Shown one piece after another: positions 1 to 5,285 of a stretch of DNA of 5,285 bases. The notes beneath the pieces are model-generated. The model was not told where the DNA came from and did no database searches. It worked only from the letters and a program-made list of their open reading frames with translations. The DNA lies in assembly GCA_024224995.1 (NCBI GenBank), contig JAAENB010001062.1:1-5285 (forward strand). The letters run 5' to 3'. This stretch comes from a bacterium. GTDB taxonomy: Bacteria; Spirochaetota; UBA4802; UBA5550. Position 1 is the stretch's first letter. Each line of letters opens with the position of its first letter. A program made the translations under genes and the position numbers.

Positions 1-67
1 AACGTTCTGCAGAGGTATTACTCCCGGTAGGCATAATTTACATTCCGGGTTGATATACCTTATATAG

Positions 68-80
68 CCCGCTCTGCGGG
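68..80. other. Small GC-rich hairpin
   Basis: CCCGC (68-72), loop TCT and GCGGG (76-80) form a perfect 5-bp stem. No T-run follows on either strand, so it does not qualify as an intrinsic terminator. It directly abuts repeat copy A and may be part of that repeat structure. Confidence 0.35.
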
Positions 81-120
81 GTCAGCTGCTCTCAAGAAAC
101 TTAATTTTGCTTGTGCGCAG
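78..120 (+). repeat. Diverged direct repeat, copy A (GGGGTCAG head, CGCAG tail)
   Basis: This copy begins with a 17-base head at 78-94 (GGGGTCAGCTGCTCTCA) that matches the head of copy B at 16 of 17 positions. A variable AT-rich body follows, and the copy ends in CGCAG at 116-120, as copy B does. CAAG at 93-96 can pair with CTTG at 110-113, so the body could fold weakly. The head overlaps the right arm of the small hairpin at 68-80. It resembles GGGGTCAG-type intergenic repeats that I associate, from memory only, with REP-associated Y1 transposases. No transposase is visible in the window. Confidence 0.5.
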
Positions 121-135
121 GCCTTGAAGTAGTAT

Positions 136-180
136 GGGGTCAGGTGCTCTCATGTAAAAAGCAAGATTTTTTTACCGCAG
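136..180 (+). repeat. Diverged direct repeat, copy B (GGGGTCAG head, CGCAG tail)
   Basis: This is the second copy, starting 58 bp after copy A. Its head at 136-152 (GGGGTCAGGTGCTCTCA) differs from copy A at one base, and the tail CGCAG lies at 176-180. The body contains a perfect 7-bp inverted repeat, GTAAAAA (154-160) and TTTTTAC (169-175), with an 8-nt loop. Both copies therefore share a conserved head, a foldable AT-rich body and a conserved tail, with different body sequences. The copy ends 10 bp before the -35 box of the downstream gene. Confidence 0.5.
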
Positions 181-190
181 AAAAAAAGAG

Positions 191-219
191 TTGACTTTAA
201 TGCGAAAATACTATATATT
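191..219 (+). promoter_or_regulatory. Sigma-70-type promoter for the membrane SRPBCC gene
   Basis: The -35 box TTGACT (191-196) and the -10 box TATATT (214-219) are separated by exactly 17 bp. Each differs from consensus by a single base (TTGACA, TATAAT). Transcription would start near 226, giving a leader of about 60 nt before the ATG at 287. No other convincing promoter is visible for this gene. The call rests on sequence match alone. Confidence 0.7.
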
Positions 220-228
220 AACAATATA
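214..228. promoter_or_regulatory. Palindrome over the -10 box and start site (possible operator)
   Basis: TATATT-AAC-AATATA is a perfect 6-bp inverted repeat with a 3-nt spacer. Its left arm is the -10 box itself and its right arm covers the predicted start site. A second AT-only palindrome, TATTAATA, lies at 237-244. The placement would suit a repressor site, but AT-rich promoter DNA yields such palindromes by chance, so this is a weak call. Confidence 0.25.
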
Positions 229-286
229 CAATGCGATATTAATAAATAGCAAATACACTTAATCCAAGTTAAAAGGGATCAGTATT

Positions 287-1141
287 ATGAAACGTATACT
301 AAAGCCATTTACAGCTCTTGTACTCATGGTAATTCTTCAAATTTTCGTCTATTCCATATTTATAAAACCCCATATCATTTCATGGGGGGCATCAACGGAA
401 GAGTTTACAATGTCTCTCTCCGGCGACAGCCTGTCCCCCAATATCAGCGCTACACGAGCCATTACCATAAACGCTCCGGCCATAACGGTCTGGCATTGGA
501 TAATTCAGCTCGGTGCAGACCGGGGCGGGTTCTTTAGTTATTCATTTATTGAAAAGGCCCTGGGGTATAAACAACGGATCCCGGAGAAGCCTTTTCCCGA
601 ATTCACGACAATGGAAAAAGGGCGGGTAATTCCGGGTTCTCTTGATAACGCCAAAACCATTATTGATTACAGCTGGCTGGTAATGCTTGTAAAACCCGGT
701 GAGGAATATGTTCTTGAAAACTGGGGCACTTTTGCGGTAAAGCCCATTGATGAAAACAGGACCCGTCTGATTATACGGACCCAGGGCAAAGAAGCGCGGA
801 CTCTAACGGAAAAATTAAACTCTTTTATTATGGTTCCGCTCCATTATATTATGGAAAGAAGAATGATGATGGACTTTAAGGCCTGTGCTGAAACCGGGCA
901 GCATCTTTCTTCAACTGCGGATGTTTCCTGGTTTGCGCTCATTATTCTCTCTTTTGCGGGGATTGTTTTTATCGCCTTTGCCGCTAAGGGCGTTCGCCGC
1001 TTTCTTCTTTGCTCCGGGCTGGGTCTTTTGTGGCTCATGCCGCTATTGGTTTTCGAGCCGGGCCCTTTATACTGCCTGCCCATGCTTGTACTGGTGATTG
1101 TTGTATACGTATCGTTGCTGCGGAATAAGCAATCCGCTTAG
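287..1141 (+). CDS. Membrane-anchored SRPBCC-fold protein with C-terminal transmembrane segments
   Basis: The predicted protein has 284 residues. An N-terminal hydrophobic helix (about 8-26) is followed by an SRPBCC (START/Bet v1-like) domain at about 57-200. The domain is recognisable from the segment around residues 68-93 (VWHWIIQLGADRGGFFSY, then an EKALG-like helix) and from the later strand pattern ENWGTFAVKP...TRLIIRT (144-165). Three further hydrophobic segments (about 213-233, 237-256, 259-277) place the C-terminus in the membrane. SRPBCC domains bind hydrophobic ligands in a deep cavity; the ligand here is unknown. The ATG at 287 is preceded by AAAGGG (272-277) at a 9-nt spacing and lies downstream of a good promoter, which supports the start. 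It is transcribed toward the four-gene operon and its TAG overlaps that operon's last stop codon. It may serve the same lipid-related process as the operon, which also encodes an SRPBCC protein, but this is only inferred from proximity. Confidence 0.85.
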   Translation: MKRILKPFTALVLMVILQIFVYSIFIKPHIISWGASTEEFTMSLSGDSLSPNISATRAITINAPAITVWHWIIQLGADRGGFFSYSFIEKALGYKQRIPEKPFPEFTTMEKGRVIPGSLDNAKTIIDYSWLVMLVKPGEEYVLENWGTFAVKPIDENRTRLIIRTQGKEARTLTEKLNSFIMVPLHYIMERRMMMDFKACAETGQHLSSTADVSWFALIILSFAGIVFIAFAAKGVRRFLLCSGLGLLWLMPLLVFEPGPLYCLPMLVLVIVVYVSLLRNKQSA

Positions 1142-1150
1142 AGCGTTTTT
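1135..1150 (+). terminator. Weak candidate intrinsic terminator
   Basis: CGCT (1135-1138), loop TAG and AGCG (1142-1145) are followed by five Ts (1146-1150). The stem is only 4 bp, so termination would be inefficient. It sits across the stop codon of the plus-strand gene and inside the 3' end of the opposing GMC gene, because the convergent genes leave no intergenic space. Confidence 0.25.
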
Positions 1151-2430
1151 CCGAGCCTTTTCGCCAGTGCCATAATGGTGAGAATTGGCGGTTTGCACGG
1201 TGAAGAGCTAAAAACGCTCGAGTCGGCTACAAAGATATTATCCGTACCTTTTACTCGAAGCTCAGAATCTACAACGCTGCCAATAGCAGCGGTTCCTCCG
1301 GGGTGCGCTCCTTTCGGTCCCGTAACGATAATGGAGTCCTTACCCGCTCCGGCATGCAAAAGAATTTTTTCGGCAACAGCGACCCCTTTGTCGATTTTCT
1401 TCTGATCTTCTGTTGAAATACCTTTATGAATGGTTCCGTTTTTATTAACACTACCATTTGAGTCATCCGATATCTTTACCATTAACCCATTATAGAATTC
1501 TCCGGCAAACCATTTTGATAATTGTAATTTAGAGAGTCCGTACCATAGATCTATATCTAAATAGGGAGCAACAAGAAAGGAATCATCCGGATCGGAGTAA
1601 AAAGCCGGCATGGGAATATCCCGCCCCTGGGAAAATTTTTTACTTCTGCCGTATACGTTTACATAAAGATCCAGAAAAAGGCCCGAACCTGCTTCGATAC
1701 CTGAGTTTTGAAGAATCACCGGCGTGCCAATACCGCCAGCGGCAATGATAATGATCTTTGCCTCAAACCTGCTTTCCTCTCCATTGGAGACATCAAGGCC
1801 CAGAGCATGGGAGTCACCTGTTTCATTCGGCTCAATTTTTTGAATCCTGGTCTCATGGACAATCGTTACATTCTCATAATCATCAAAAGATTCCATAGCC
1901 TTCTTTGTTGACCATTTCGCGTCACGCGGGCATATCAATTCACACAAAGCGCATGATGAACACTTTTCAAAATCGATAAATTTTGGCATTGCATTCATCT
2001 CAAAATCGAGCGCCCGGGCCGATGATAAGAGCTGCCCGTTATTGTCCCCGATCAAAGAATCGGGCATCTCTTTAATCTTCAGCTCCCGGCTCACTTCTTT
2101 TAATTCATCTTCAATGGGGATCCCGAGATCTTCAAGATTCTTTTCCGACGGCAATACTCCGTTTGCGCAGGATATTTCAACAGTCCCCCCCGCGCCAATA
2201 TGCCGATAATATAATATGCCCTCACTGGTTTCGGGGAATGATCCCTCAGGCTTATAGATGCTGTTTGCTCTTTTGATAGTTTCTTTGCTATACGTAACAG
2301 CTTTTCGGCCTTCTTCGGCAACAACAATAGTATACTTCTTTTTTACTAATTCGGAAATAACTCCATAGGCTCCCGCGCCGCTGCCGATTACTAAAATATC
2401 GCTCTTATATACTTTGCCGTTGCTTTTCAT
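1138..2430 (-). CDS. GMC-family FAD oxidoreductase with embedded four-cysteine Fe-S motif
   Basis: The predicted protein has 430 residues, short for the GMC (glucose-methanol-choline) family, which usually exceeds 500. An N-terminal Rossmann FAD site DILVIGSGAGAYG (11-23) is followed by an acidic strand end (E39/E40) and the glycine-rich GAGGTVEISCANG (79-91). The C-terminal GMC domain shows HPGGTAAIG (376-384) and IFVADSSVF...PPILTIMALAKRL (399-426). At 157-168 a C-x2-C-x2-C-x3-C-P motif (C157, C160, C163, C167) strongly suggests a [4Fe-4S] cluster, implying electron transfer to or from a carrier rather than direct use of O2. H376 matches the first catalytic His of GMC enzymes, but the second catalytic His/Asn position is Pro414. 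I chose the ATG at 2430 over an in-frame ATG at 2559 because the FAD fold begins directly after it, it has an AGGGGG site (2436-2441) at a 5-nt spacing, and it overlaps the upstream gene by only 26 bp. The substrate is unknown; an alcohol/aldehyde or lipid is inferred from the neighbouring acyl reductase. Confidence 0.88.
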   Translation of the reverse strand: MKSNGKVYKSDILVIGSGAGAYGVISELVKKKYTIVVAEEGRKAVTYSKETIKRANSIYKPEGSFPETSEGILYYRHIGAGGTVEISCANGVLPSEKNLEDLGIPIEDELKEVSRELKIKEMPDSLIGDNNGQLLSSARALDFEMNAMPKFIDFEKCSSCALCELICPRDAKWSTKKAMESFDDYENVTIVHETRIQKIEPNETGDSHALGLDVSNGEESRFEAKIIIIAAGGIGTPVILQNSGIEAGSGLFLDLYVNVYGRSKKFSQGRDIPMPAFYSDPDDSFLVAPYLDIDLWYGLSKLQLSKWFAGEFYNGLMVKISDDSNGSVNKNGTIHKGISTEDQKKIDKGVAVAEKILLHAGAGKDSIIVTGPKGAHPGGTAAIGSVVDSELRVKGTDNIFVADSSVFSSSPCKPPILTIMALAKRLGKTL

Positions 2431-3517
2431 AGTATCCCCCTGTATCTTCCCGTACTCGCTGTATGAAATCAAAATCTTCTTCCATATAATACTTGCTATT
2501 GTTGAAAAAAGGCGCGACTCTAAAACCGTGCCGGTGTGCCGTATTGTTAATAAATTCAATATTCTTCAACGGAATATCCGAATGGCCAACAGTGCAATAT
2601 TCAAAACACCCTTCCCCGGCAATAACCATTGCCTCGGAAAAACAGCCGTAAATAATGCTGTCCGACGGCAATCCCCATATGGTCGCGTTTTTAATCTCCC
2701 CGGGAATTTGAGCAAGCCCCCCGGAATAAACAATAATGTCCCGTCGATCGGTACATGAATAAGAAATATTTTTGGGAAAACCAACATCACATACCACTGC
2801 CCCGCTTTTAAAATCTCCTGACTCAAATATGGGTGTTATGGAACTGGTAACGGATATAACAAAATCCGCGTCCGCAACAGCCTTTTTATTATCCGTTGTG
2901 AGGTGAAGTTCCTGATTGTTATTATTGGACCAGTCGCCAAAAAAGGTCATCAGTTTTTCTTTATTTCTACCCGTCAGGGTGAGTTGTTTTGTTTTCCCAA
3001 AAAAATACCGCGAACAGGTTCTTCCAATACTTCCCGTAGCTCCCACAATAGCTAATTTCGAATCCTTTAAGTCGATGTTCACAAGACGGCGAATTTTTTT
3101 TATTCCCTCAATTACCAGTGCCGAGGTATACGTGGTGCCGTTTGTCACAGACATGGAACCAACCGCTTTTGATACTTTTTCACCCTGAGCCCCATCAGCA
3201 ACTGAAGTAAGAGCGCCCAATGCTGCGACCGTTGCTCCCTCCTTTTCACTTAATCGAAGCGCTTCTTCTATTTTCGCGACAACGGTATGACGCGATTGCA
3301 GCAGCATTTCCGGCAAAAACGTTGCCGCGAAAAACGCGCCTTCAGTTTTTCCAAGTTCAATATCAAACGCCTTAAATGAAGGCGTCCACTCGAATAATTT
3401 CCGCAGCAGCGAATCCTTCATTTTTCTTTTTGAATAATTCTGCTTGTGTGCCGCCATATAGTTATGCAGCATACCCGTATCTTTCGGATGTCCGATTAAG
3501 GCGAATTTATTTGCCAT
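2405..3517 (-). CDS. Long-chain acyl-ACP reductase (AAR)-like protein
   Basis: The predicted protein has 370 residues and matches cyanobacterial long-chain acyl-ACP reductase along its length. Cyanobacterial AAR reduces fatty acyl-ACP or acyl-CoA to the fatty aldehyde with NADPH through a cysteine thioester. Visible hallmarks are FALIGH (5-10), FLPEML (67-72), ALGALTS (99-105), TNGTTYT (125-131), the nucleotide-binding VGATGSIGRT (158-167), LTGRN (181-185, Arg184 suggesting NADPH), VGFPKN (245-250), GCFSEAM (291-297) and HRHGF (328-332). C292 aligns with the active-site cysteine in the ACFAEAM segment of the Synechococcus enzyme (Cys294 there, protein about 341 residues). A tail of about 35 residues after the HGF motif, rich in acidic and aromatic residues, is extra. 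The start at 3517 has GGAG 8-9 nt upstream and overlaps the SRPBCC gene by 11 bp; the 3' end overlaps the GMC gene by 26 bp. The acyl substrate and carrier are not known. Homology is clear to me by motif; the reaction is inferred from the family. Confidence 0.85.
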   Translation of the reverse strand: MANKFALIGHPKDTGMLHNYMAAHKQNYSKRKMKDSLLRKLFEWTPSFKAFDIELGKTEGAFFAATFLPEMLLQSRHTVVAKIEEALRLSEKEGATVAALGALTSVADGAQGEKVSKAVGSMSVTNGTTYTSALVIEGIKKIRRLVNIDLKDSKLAIVGATGSIGRTCSRYFFGKTKQLTLTGRNKEKLMTFFGDWSNNNNQELHLTTDNKKAVADADFVISVTSSITPIFESGDFKSGAVVCDVGFPKNISYSCTDRRDIIVYSGGLAQIPGEIKNATIWGLPSDSIIYGCFSEAMVIAGEGCFEYCTVGHSDIPLKNIEFINNTAHRHGFRVAPFFNNSKYYMEEDFDFIQRVREDTGGYYEKQRQSI

Positions 3518-3983
3518 ATTTCCGCTCCAATATACTTTTAATGCTGTTCAGCATGGAATATGAATTACTTTCCAGCTTTTTCCTCAGTATGGGTCCCAGT
3601 ACTTCTTCAATAACCGGAAGGCCAATAGCGTATTTCAGGGTTAACCGCAGAGTAATACTCTCTTCCCTTTTGGAAACCTGCCAGGCTCCTTCCAGGGTCT
3701 CAAAGTCTCCCTCAATCAATTCGAATCGTATTAATCGGTTTGATAGTTCATAATAGGTTTTTTGTACCCAGTTAAATTCCGCGTCATCAATGACGCAGTC
3801 CCATTCAATAGTACTGCTGTTTTCCGAATCGGATTTTTCCGACACGGAAACAACATTTTCCATATAATCGGGAAATGATCCCATCCCTTTTAAAAGATTA
3901 TACGATTCATCCATAATCTTTTCAATATCCATAGTGGGTGCGGTTTCTACCGCAACAGTACAGCTTACTTCTTCAAGGTTCAT
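3507..3983 (-). CDS. SRPBCC / polyketide cyclase-like small protein
   Basis: The predicted soluble protein has 158 residues and no signal peptide or membrane segment. The pattern is that of the polyketide cyclase/dehydrase and lipid-transport (COQ10/RatA-like) branch of the SRPBCC superfamily: a helix with YNLLKGMGSFPDYMENV (28-44), a strand with IEWDC (59-63), then RLIRFELIEGDFETLEGAW (83-101), and a long C-terminal helix (about 128-156). Members bind hydrophobic molecules such as polyketides or quinone precursors, and some act as cyclases or aromatases. The ATG at 3983 is preferred over the one at 3998, because the ATG at 3998 lies within the strong Shine-Dalgarno sequence GGAGGAGGG (3988-3996) that serves 3983. 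The gene lies 27 bp after the PLP-enzyme gene and overlaps the AAR-like gene by 11 bp, so all are probably made together. A role in presenting or protecting an acyl or aldehyde intermediate is plausible but inferred. Confidence 0.82.
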   Translation of the reverse strand: MNLEEVSCTVAVETAPTMDIEKIMDESYNLLKGMGSFPDYMENVVSVSEKSDSENSSTIEWDCVIDDAEFNWVQKTYYELSNRLIRFELIEGDFETLEGAWQVSKREESITLRLTLKYAIGLPVIEEVLGPILRKKLESNSYSMLNSIKSILERKYGK

Positions 3984-3987
3984 ATCG

Positions 3988-3996
3988 CCCTCCTCC
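3988..3996 (-). promoter_or_regulatory. Strong ribosome binding site that decides the SRPBCC start
   Basis: GGAGGAGGG on the minus strand, 4 nt (or 8 nt for the upstream GGAGG) before the ATG at 3983. It overlaps the alternative ATG at 3998, making that longer start unlikely. Confidence 0.7.
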
Positions 3997-4010
3997 ATTT
4001 ATAATTTCTA

Positions 4011-5285
4011 TTAAACCGAATAAACTTTTTCAATACAGGTTTCAAGAAATCCATCCATTTCCTCCCCTGTTTTTGTCCGTGATAAAAATGGCGTGCCATT
4101 ACCGGTAGAAGCAAGGAGCTTGTTAATAGCCGACCGGGGAGCACTCTCAATCCTTTTTAAGACCGCAAGAAGTCTTTCAATTTCACGTTCATCATTTTGA
4201 AGGCCAAAGCTCACGCGAACAAGCCCCGGAAGTACACGATTGGTGAACCCGGGTATGAGCAGTAACCCCGCTTGCGCGAGAAGAACCCTTGCGCGATTTA
4301 TTTTCAGCAGGTGTTTAACCAGGAGATGGGCGCAGAAGCATCCGTTCCGCACGCCAATCCCTCCGAGTTCAGCCAACTCCTTTGCGACGAGATTATGTGG
4401 AATCCTTTTAAACCTGAAAGCAACAACCCCTCCCTTTTGATGGAATTGTTTTGACCGGGGGTCTTTAATTCCAAAAACCTCTATCCCCTTAATTCCGGAC
4501 AACCCTTGAAGCAAACGGGCGGTTAAGGCTCGTTCCCGGTTCTCAATAACATCCATTCCAATCCGCTGAAGAAGTATCACCGCCTTTCCCAACGCCGTAA
4601 TGCCAATGATATTCTCTTCACCCGAGTCTTTGATCCTCTTCAATTCGGAATTACTGATGTGTATATGCTCCTTCTTCACCAGTAACGCTCCGCAGCCAAA
4701 GGGCGCGTATACTTTATTGCCCGTAAAGGCCAGGTAATCAATATCGCAGGTTTCCATATTAATTGTTCGATGAGCAGCAAGCTGCGCGGCATCAACAAGA
4801 AGGCGGGCATGATACGTATGCACAATCTTACTGATTGCCGCAATGTCATTTATTGTACCAAGCACATTGGAAGAACCGCTAACGGCAACAAGTCGAACCC
4901 GCTTTTTTCCGAAAACGCCTCTTTCATTGTAGTCTCTTAAGATCTCTTCCAGCTCATGGAGATCCACAAATCCCTCGCTATCGACGGGCATGGTGATCAA
5001 AGAAGCACCCGGAATGTAGCGCCAGGGGAGCTCATTTGAATTGTGCTCTAGCAGTGTGTTCACAATAACGGGCTCGGAATTGTTCCCGTATTCATTTTGT
5101 ATTAAATCCGCGGCAATGTTGAGCGCTTCGGTTGTATTACCGGCAAAGAGAATATCATATTTATCCGGGCTTGCGCCTAAAAAATCAGCAAGGGTCTTCT
5201 TAACCGCTGTAACGATATCTGCCTGCACGTTTTCAGGCTGCTGCCACGACTTGCAAACTGCCTCCCGGATTGGGGAAAAGGTTGG
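4011..5285 (-). CDS. Class V PLP-dependent aminotransferase / cysteine desulfurase-like enzyme (N-terminus cut by window edge)
   Basis: The frame stays open to the right edge, so 424 codons are seen and the first roughly 35 residues probably lie outside. The GTG at 5228 is internal: in-frame codons before it continue the fold. Fold-type I class V motifs are clear (numbered from the window edge): FAGNTTEALN (47-56), EHNSNELPW (80-88, H81 stacking on PLP), SGSSNVLGT (136-144), LVDAAQLAAH (163-172, D165 and Q168 contacting PLP) and AFTGNKVYAPFGCGALLV (186-203) with Schiff-base lysine K191. The usual His before that lysine is Asn190. GVRNGCFCAH (311-320) places C318 where SufS/CsdA cysteine desulfurases carry their catalytic cysteine. 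LPGLVRVSFG (352-361) and a terminal helix close the fold; about 43 residues after that form an extra tail. Relatives include cysteine desulfurases, selenocysteine lyases and isopenicillin-N-epimerase-like proteins, so sulfur transfer, C-S lysis or transamination are all possible. It is the first gene of the operon visible here; the promoter lies outside. Confidence 0.87.
   Translation of the reverse strand, partial: PTFSPIREAVCKSWQQPENVQADIVTAVKKTLADFLGASPDKYDILFAGNTTEALNIAADLIQNEYGNNSEPVIVNTLLEHNSNELPWRYIPGASLITMPVDSEGFVDLHELEEILRDYNERGVFGKKRVRLVAVSGSSNVLGTINDIAAISKIVHTYHARLLVDAAQLAAHRTINMETCDIDYLAFTGNKVYAPFGCGALLVKKEHIHISNSELKRIKDSGEENIIGITALGKAVILLQRIGMDVIENRERALTARLLQGLSGIKGIEVFGIKDPRSKQFHQKGGVVAFRFKRIPHNLVAKELAELGGIGVRNGCFCAHLLVKHLLKINRARVLLAQAGLLLIPGFTNRVLPGLVRVSFGLQNDEREIERLLAVLKRIESAPRSAINKLLASTGNGTPFLSRTKTGEEMDGFLETCIEKVYSV

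Noticed and set aside
23..49. Inverted repeat CCCGG...CCGGG as a terminator of an upstream gene
   Set aside because: The stem is 5 bp with a 17-nt loop and no T-run follows; no coding end could be assigned to the first bases of the window.
1..66. C-terminal end of an upstream plus-strand gene
   Set aside because: All three forward frames stop by position 66, leaving 9 to 21 codons with no recognisable family signature, so a gene end can be neither shown nor excluded.
844..1083. Minus-strand open frame inside the membrane SRPBCC gene
   Set aside because: It is antisense to the hydrophobic C-terminal coding region; its basic composition is what antisense reading of such a region would give, and there is no ribosome binding site that I can support.
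1115..1137. Alternative hairpins TTGCT/AGCAA and GCGGA/TCCGC as a terminator or attenuator for either strand
   Set aside because: The stems are 5 bp, mutually exclusive, within coding sequence, and neither is followed by a T-run on the minus strand.
2431..2559. In-frame N-terminal extension of the GMC gene starting at the ATG at 2559
   Set aside because: The 43 extra residues lie within the AAR-like coding region and precede the FAD-binding strand, and they show no recognisable signal or domain. The ATG at 2430 has its own AGGGGG site.
3376..3753. Plus-strand open frame of 125 codons opposite the SRPBCC and AAR-like genes
   Set aside because: It lies entirely antisense to two well-supported genes, spans their junction, and its translation resembles no known family.
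5226..5228. GTG codon as the start of the PLP enzyme
   Set aside because: The frame continues upstream without a stop to the window edge, and those codons fit the expected N-terminal part of a class V enzyme. Starting at GTG would remove part of the fold.

Overview
The window carries five protein-coding genes: one on the plus strand (287-1141) and four on the minus strand that read leftward as one tight operon (5285 down to 1138). The first operon gene is cut by the right edge of the window. The organism is a bacterium with moderate GC and purine-rich Shine-Dalgarno sites. The four-cysteine [4Fe-4S] site in the flavoprotein fits an anaerobic or redox-versatile lifestyle, but the sequence alone does not fix the phylum. 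I would consider Spirochaetota or Desulfobacterota-like groups, as a guess only.

Layout. Positions 1-190 are non-coding and hold two diverged copies of a roughly 43-45 bp repeat that begins GGGGTCAG. A near-consensus sigma-70 promoter (191-219) follows, then a gene for a membrane-anchored SRPBCC-fold protein (287-1141). That gene converges on the operon, and the two stop codons overlap within 4 bp. In transcription order the operon encodes: (1) a class V PLP-dependent aminotransferase / cysteine-desulfurase-like enzyme, partial at its N-terminus (4011-5285); (2) a small soluble SRPBCC / polyketide-cyclase-like protein (3507-3983); (3) a homologue of the cyanobacterial long-chain acyl-ACP reductase AAR, with its active-site cysteine conserved (2405-3517); (4) a short GMC-family FAD oxidoreductase with an embedded four-cysteine iron-sulfur motif (1138-2430). 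Genes 2/3 and 3/4 overlap by 11 and 26 bp, which suggests translational coupling.

How they may work together (inference). The AAR homologue would reduce an acyl thioester to an aldehyde. The GMC/Fe-S flavoprotein and the PLP enzyme are candidates for redox, amino or sulfur chemistry on that acyl-derived intermediate. The SRPBCC protein could bind the hydrophobic intermediate. No aldehyde-deformylating oxygenase, the usual cyanobacterial partner of AAR, is encoded in the window, so the product is probably not an alkane made by the known route. The gene set looks like an uncharacterised lipid or aldehyde tailoring pathway and is the most interesting item here.
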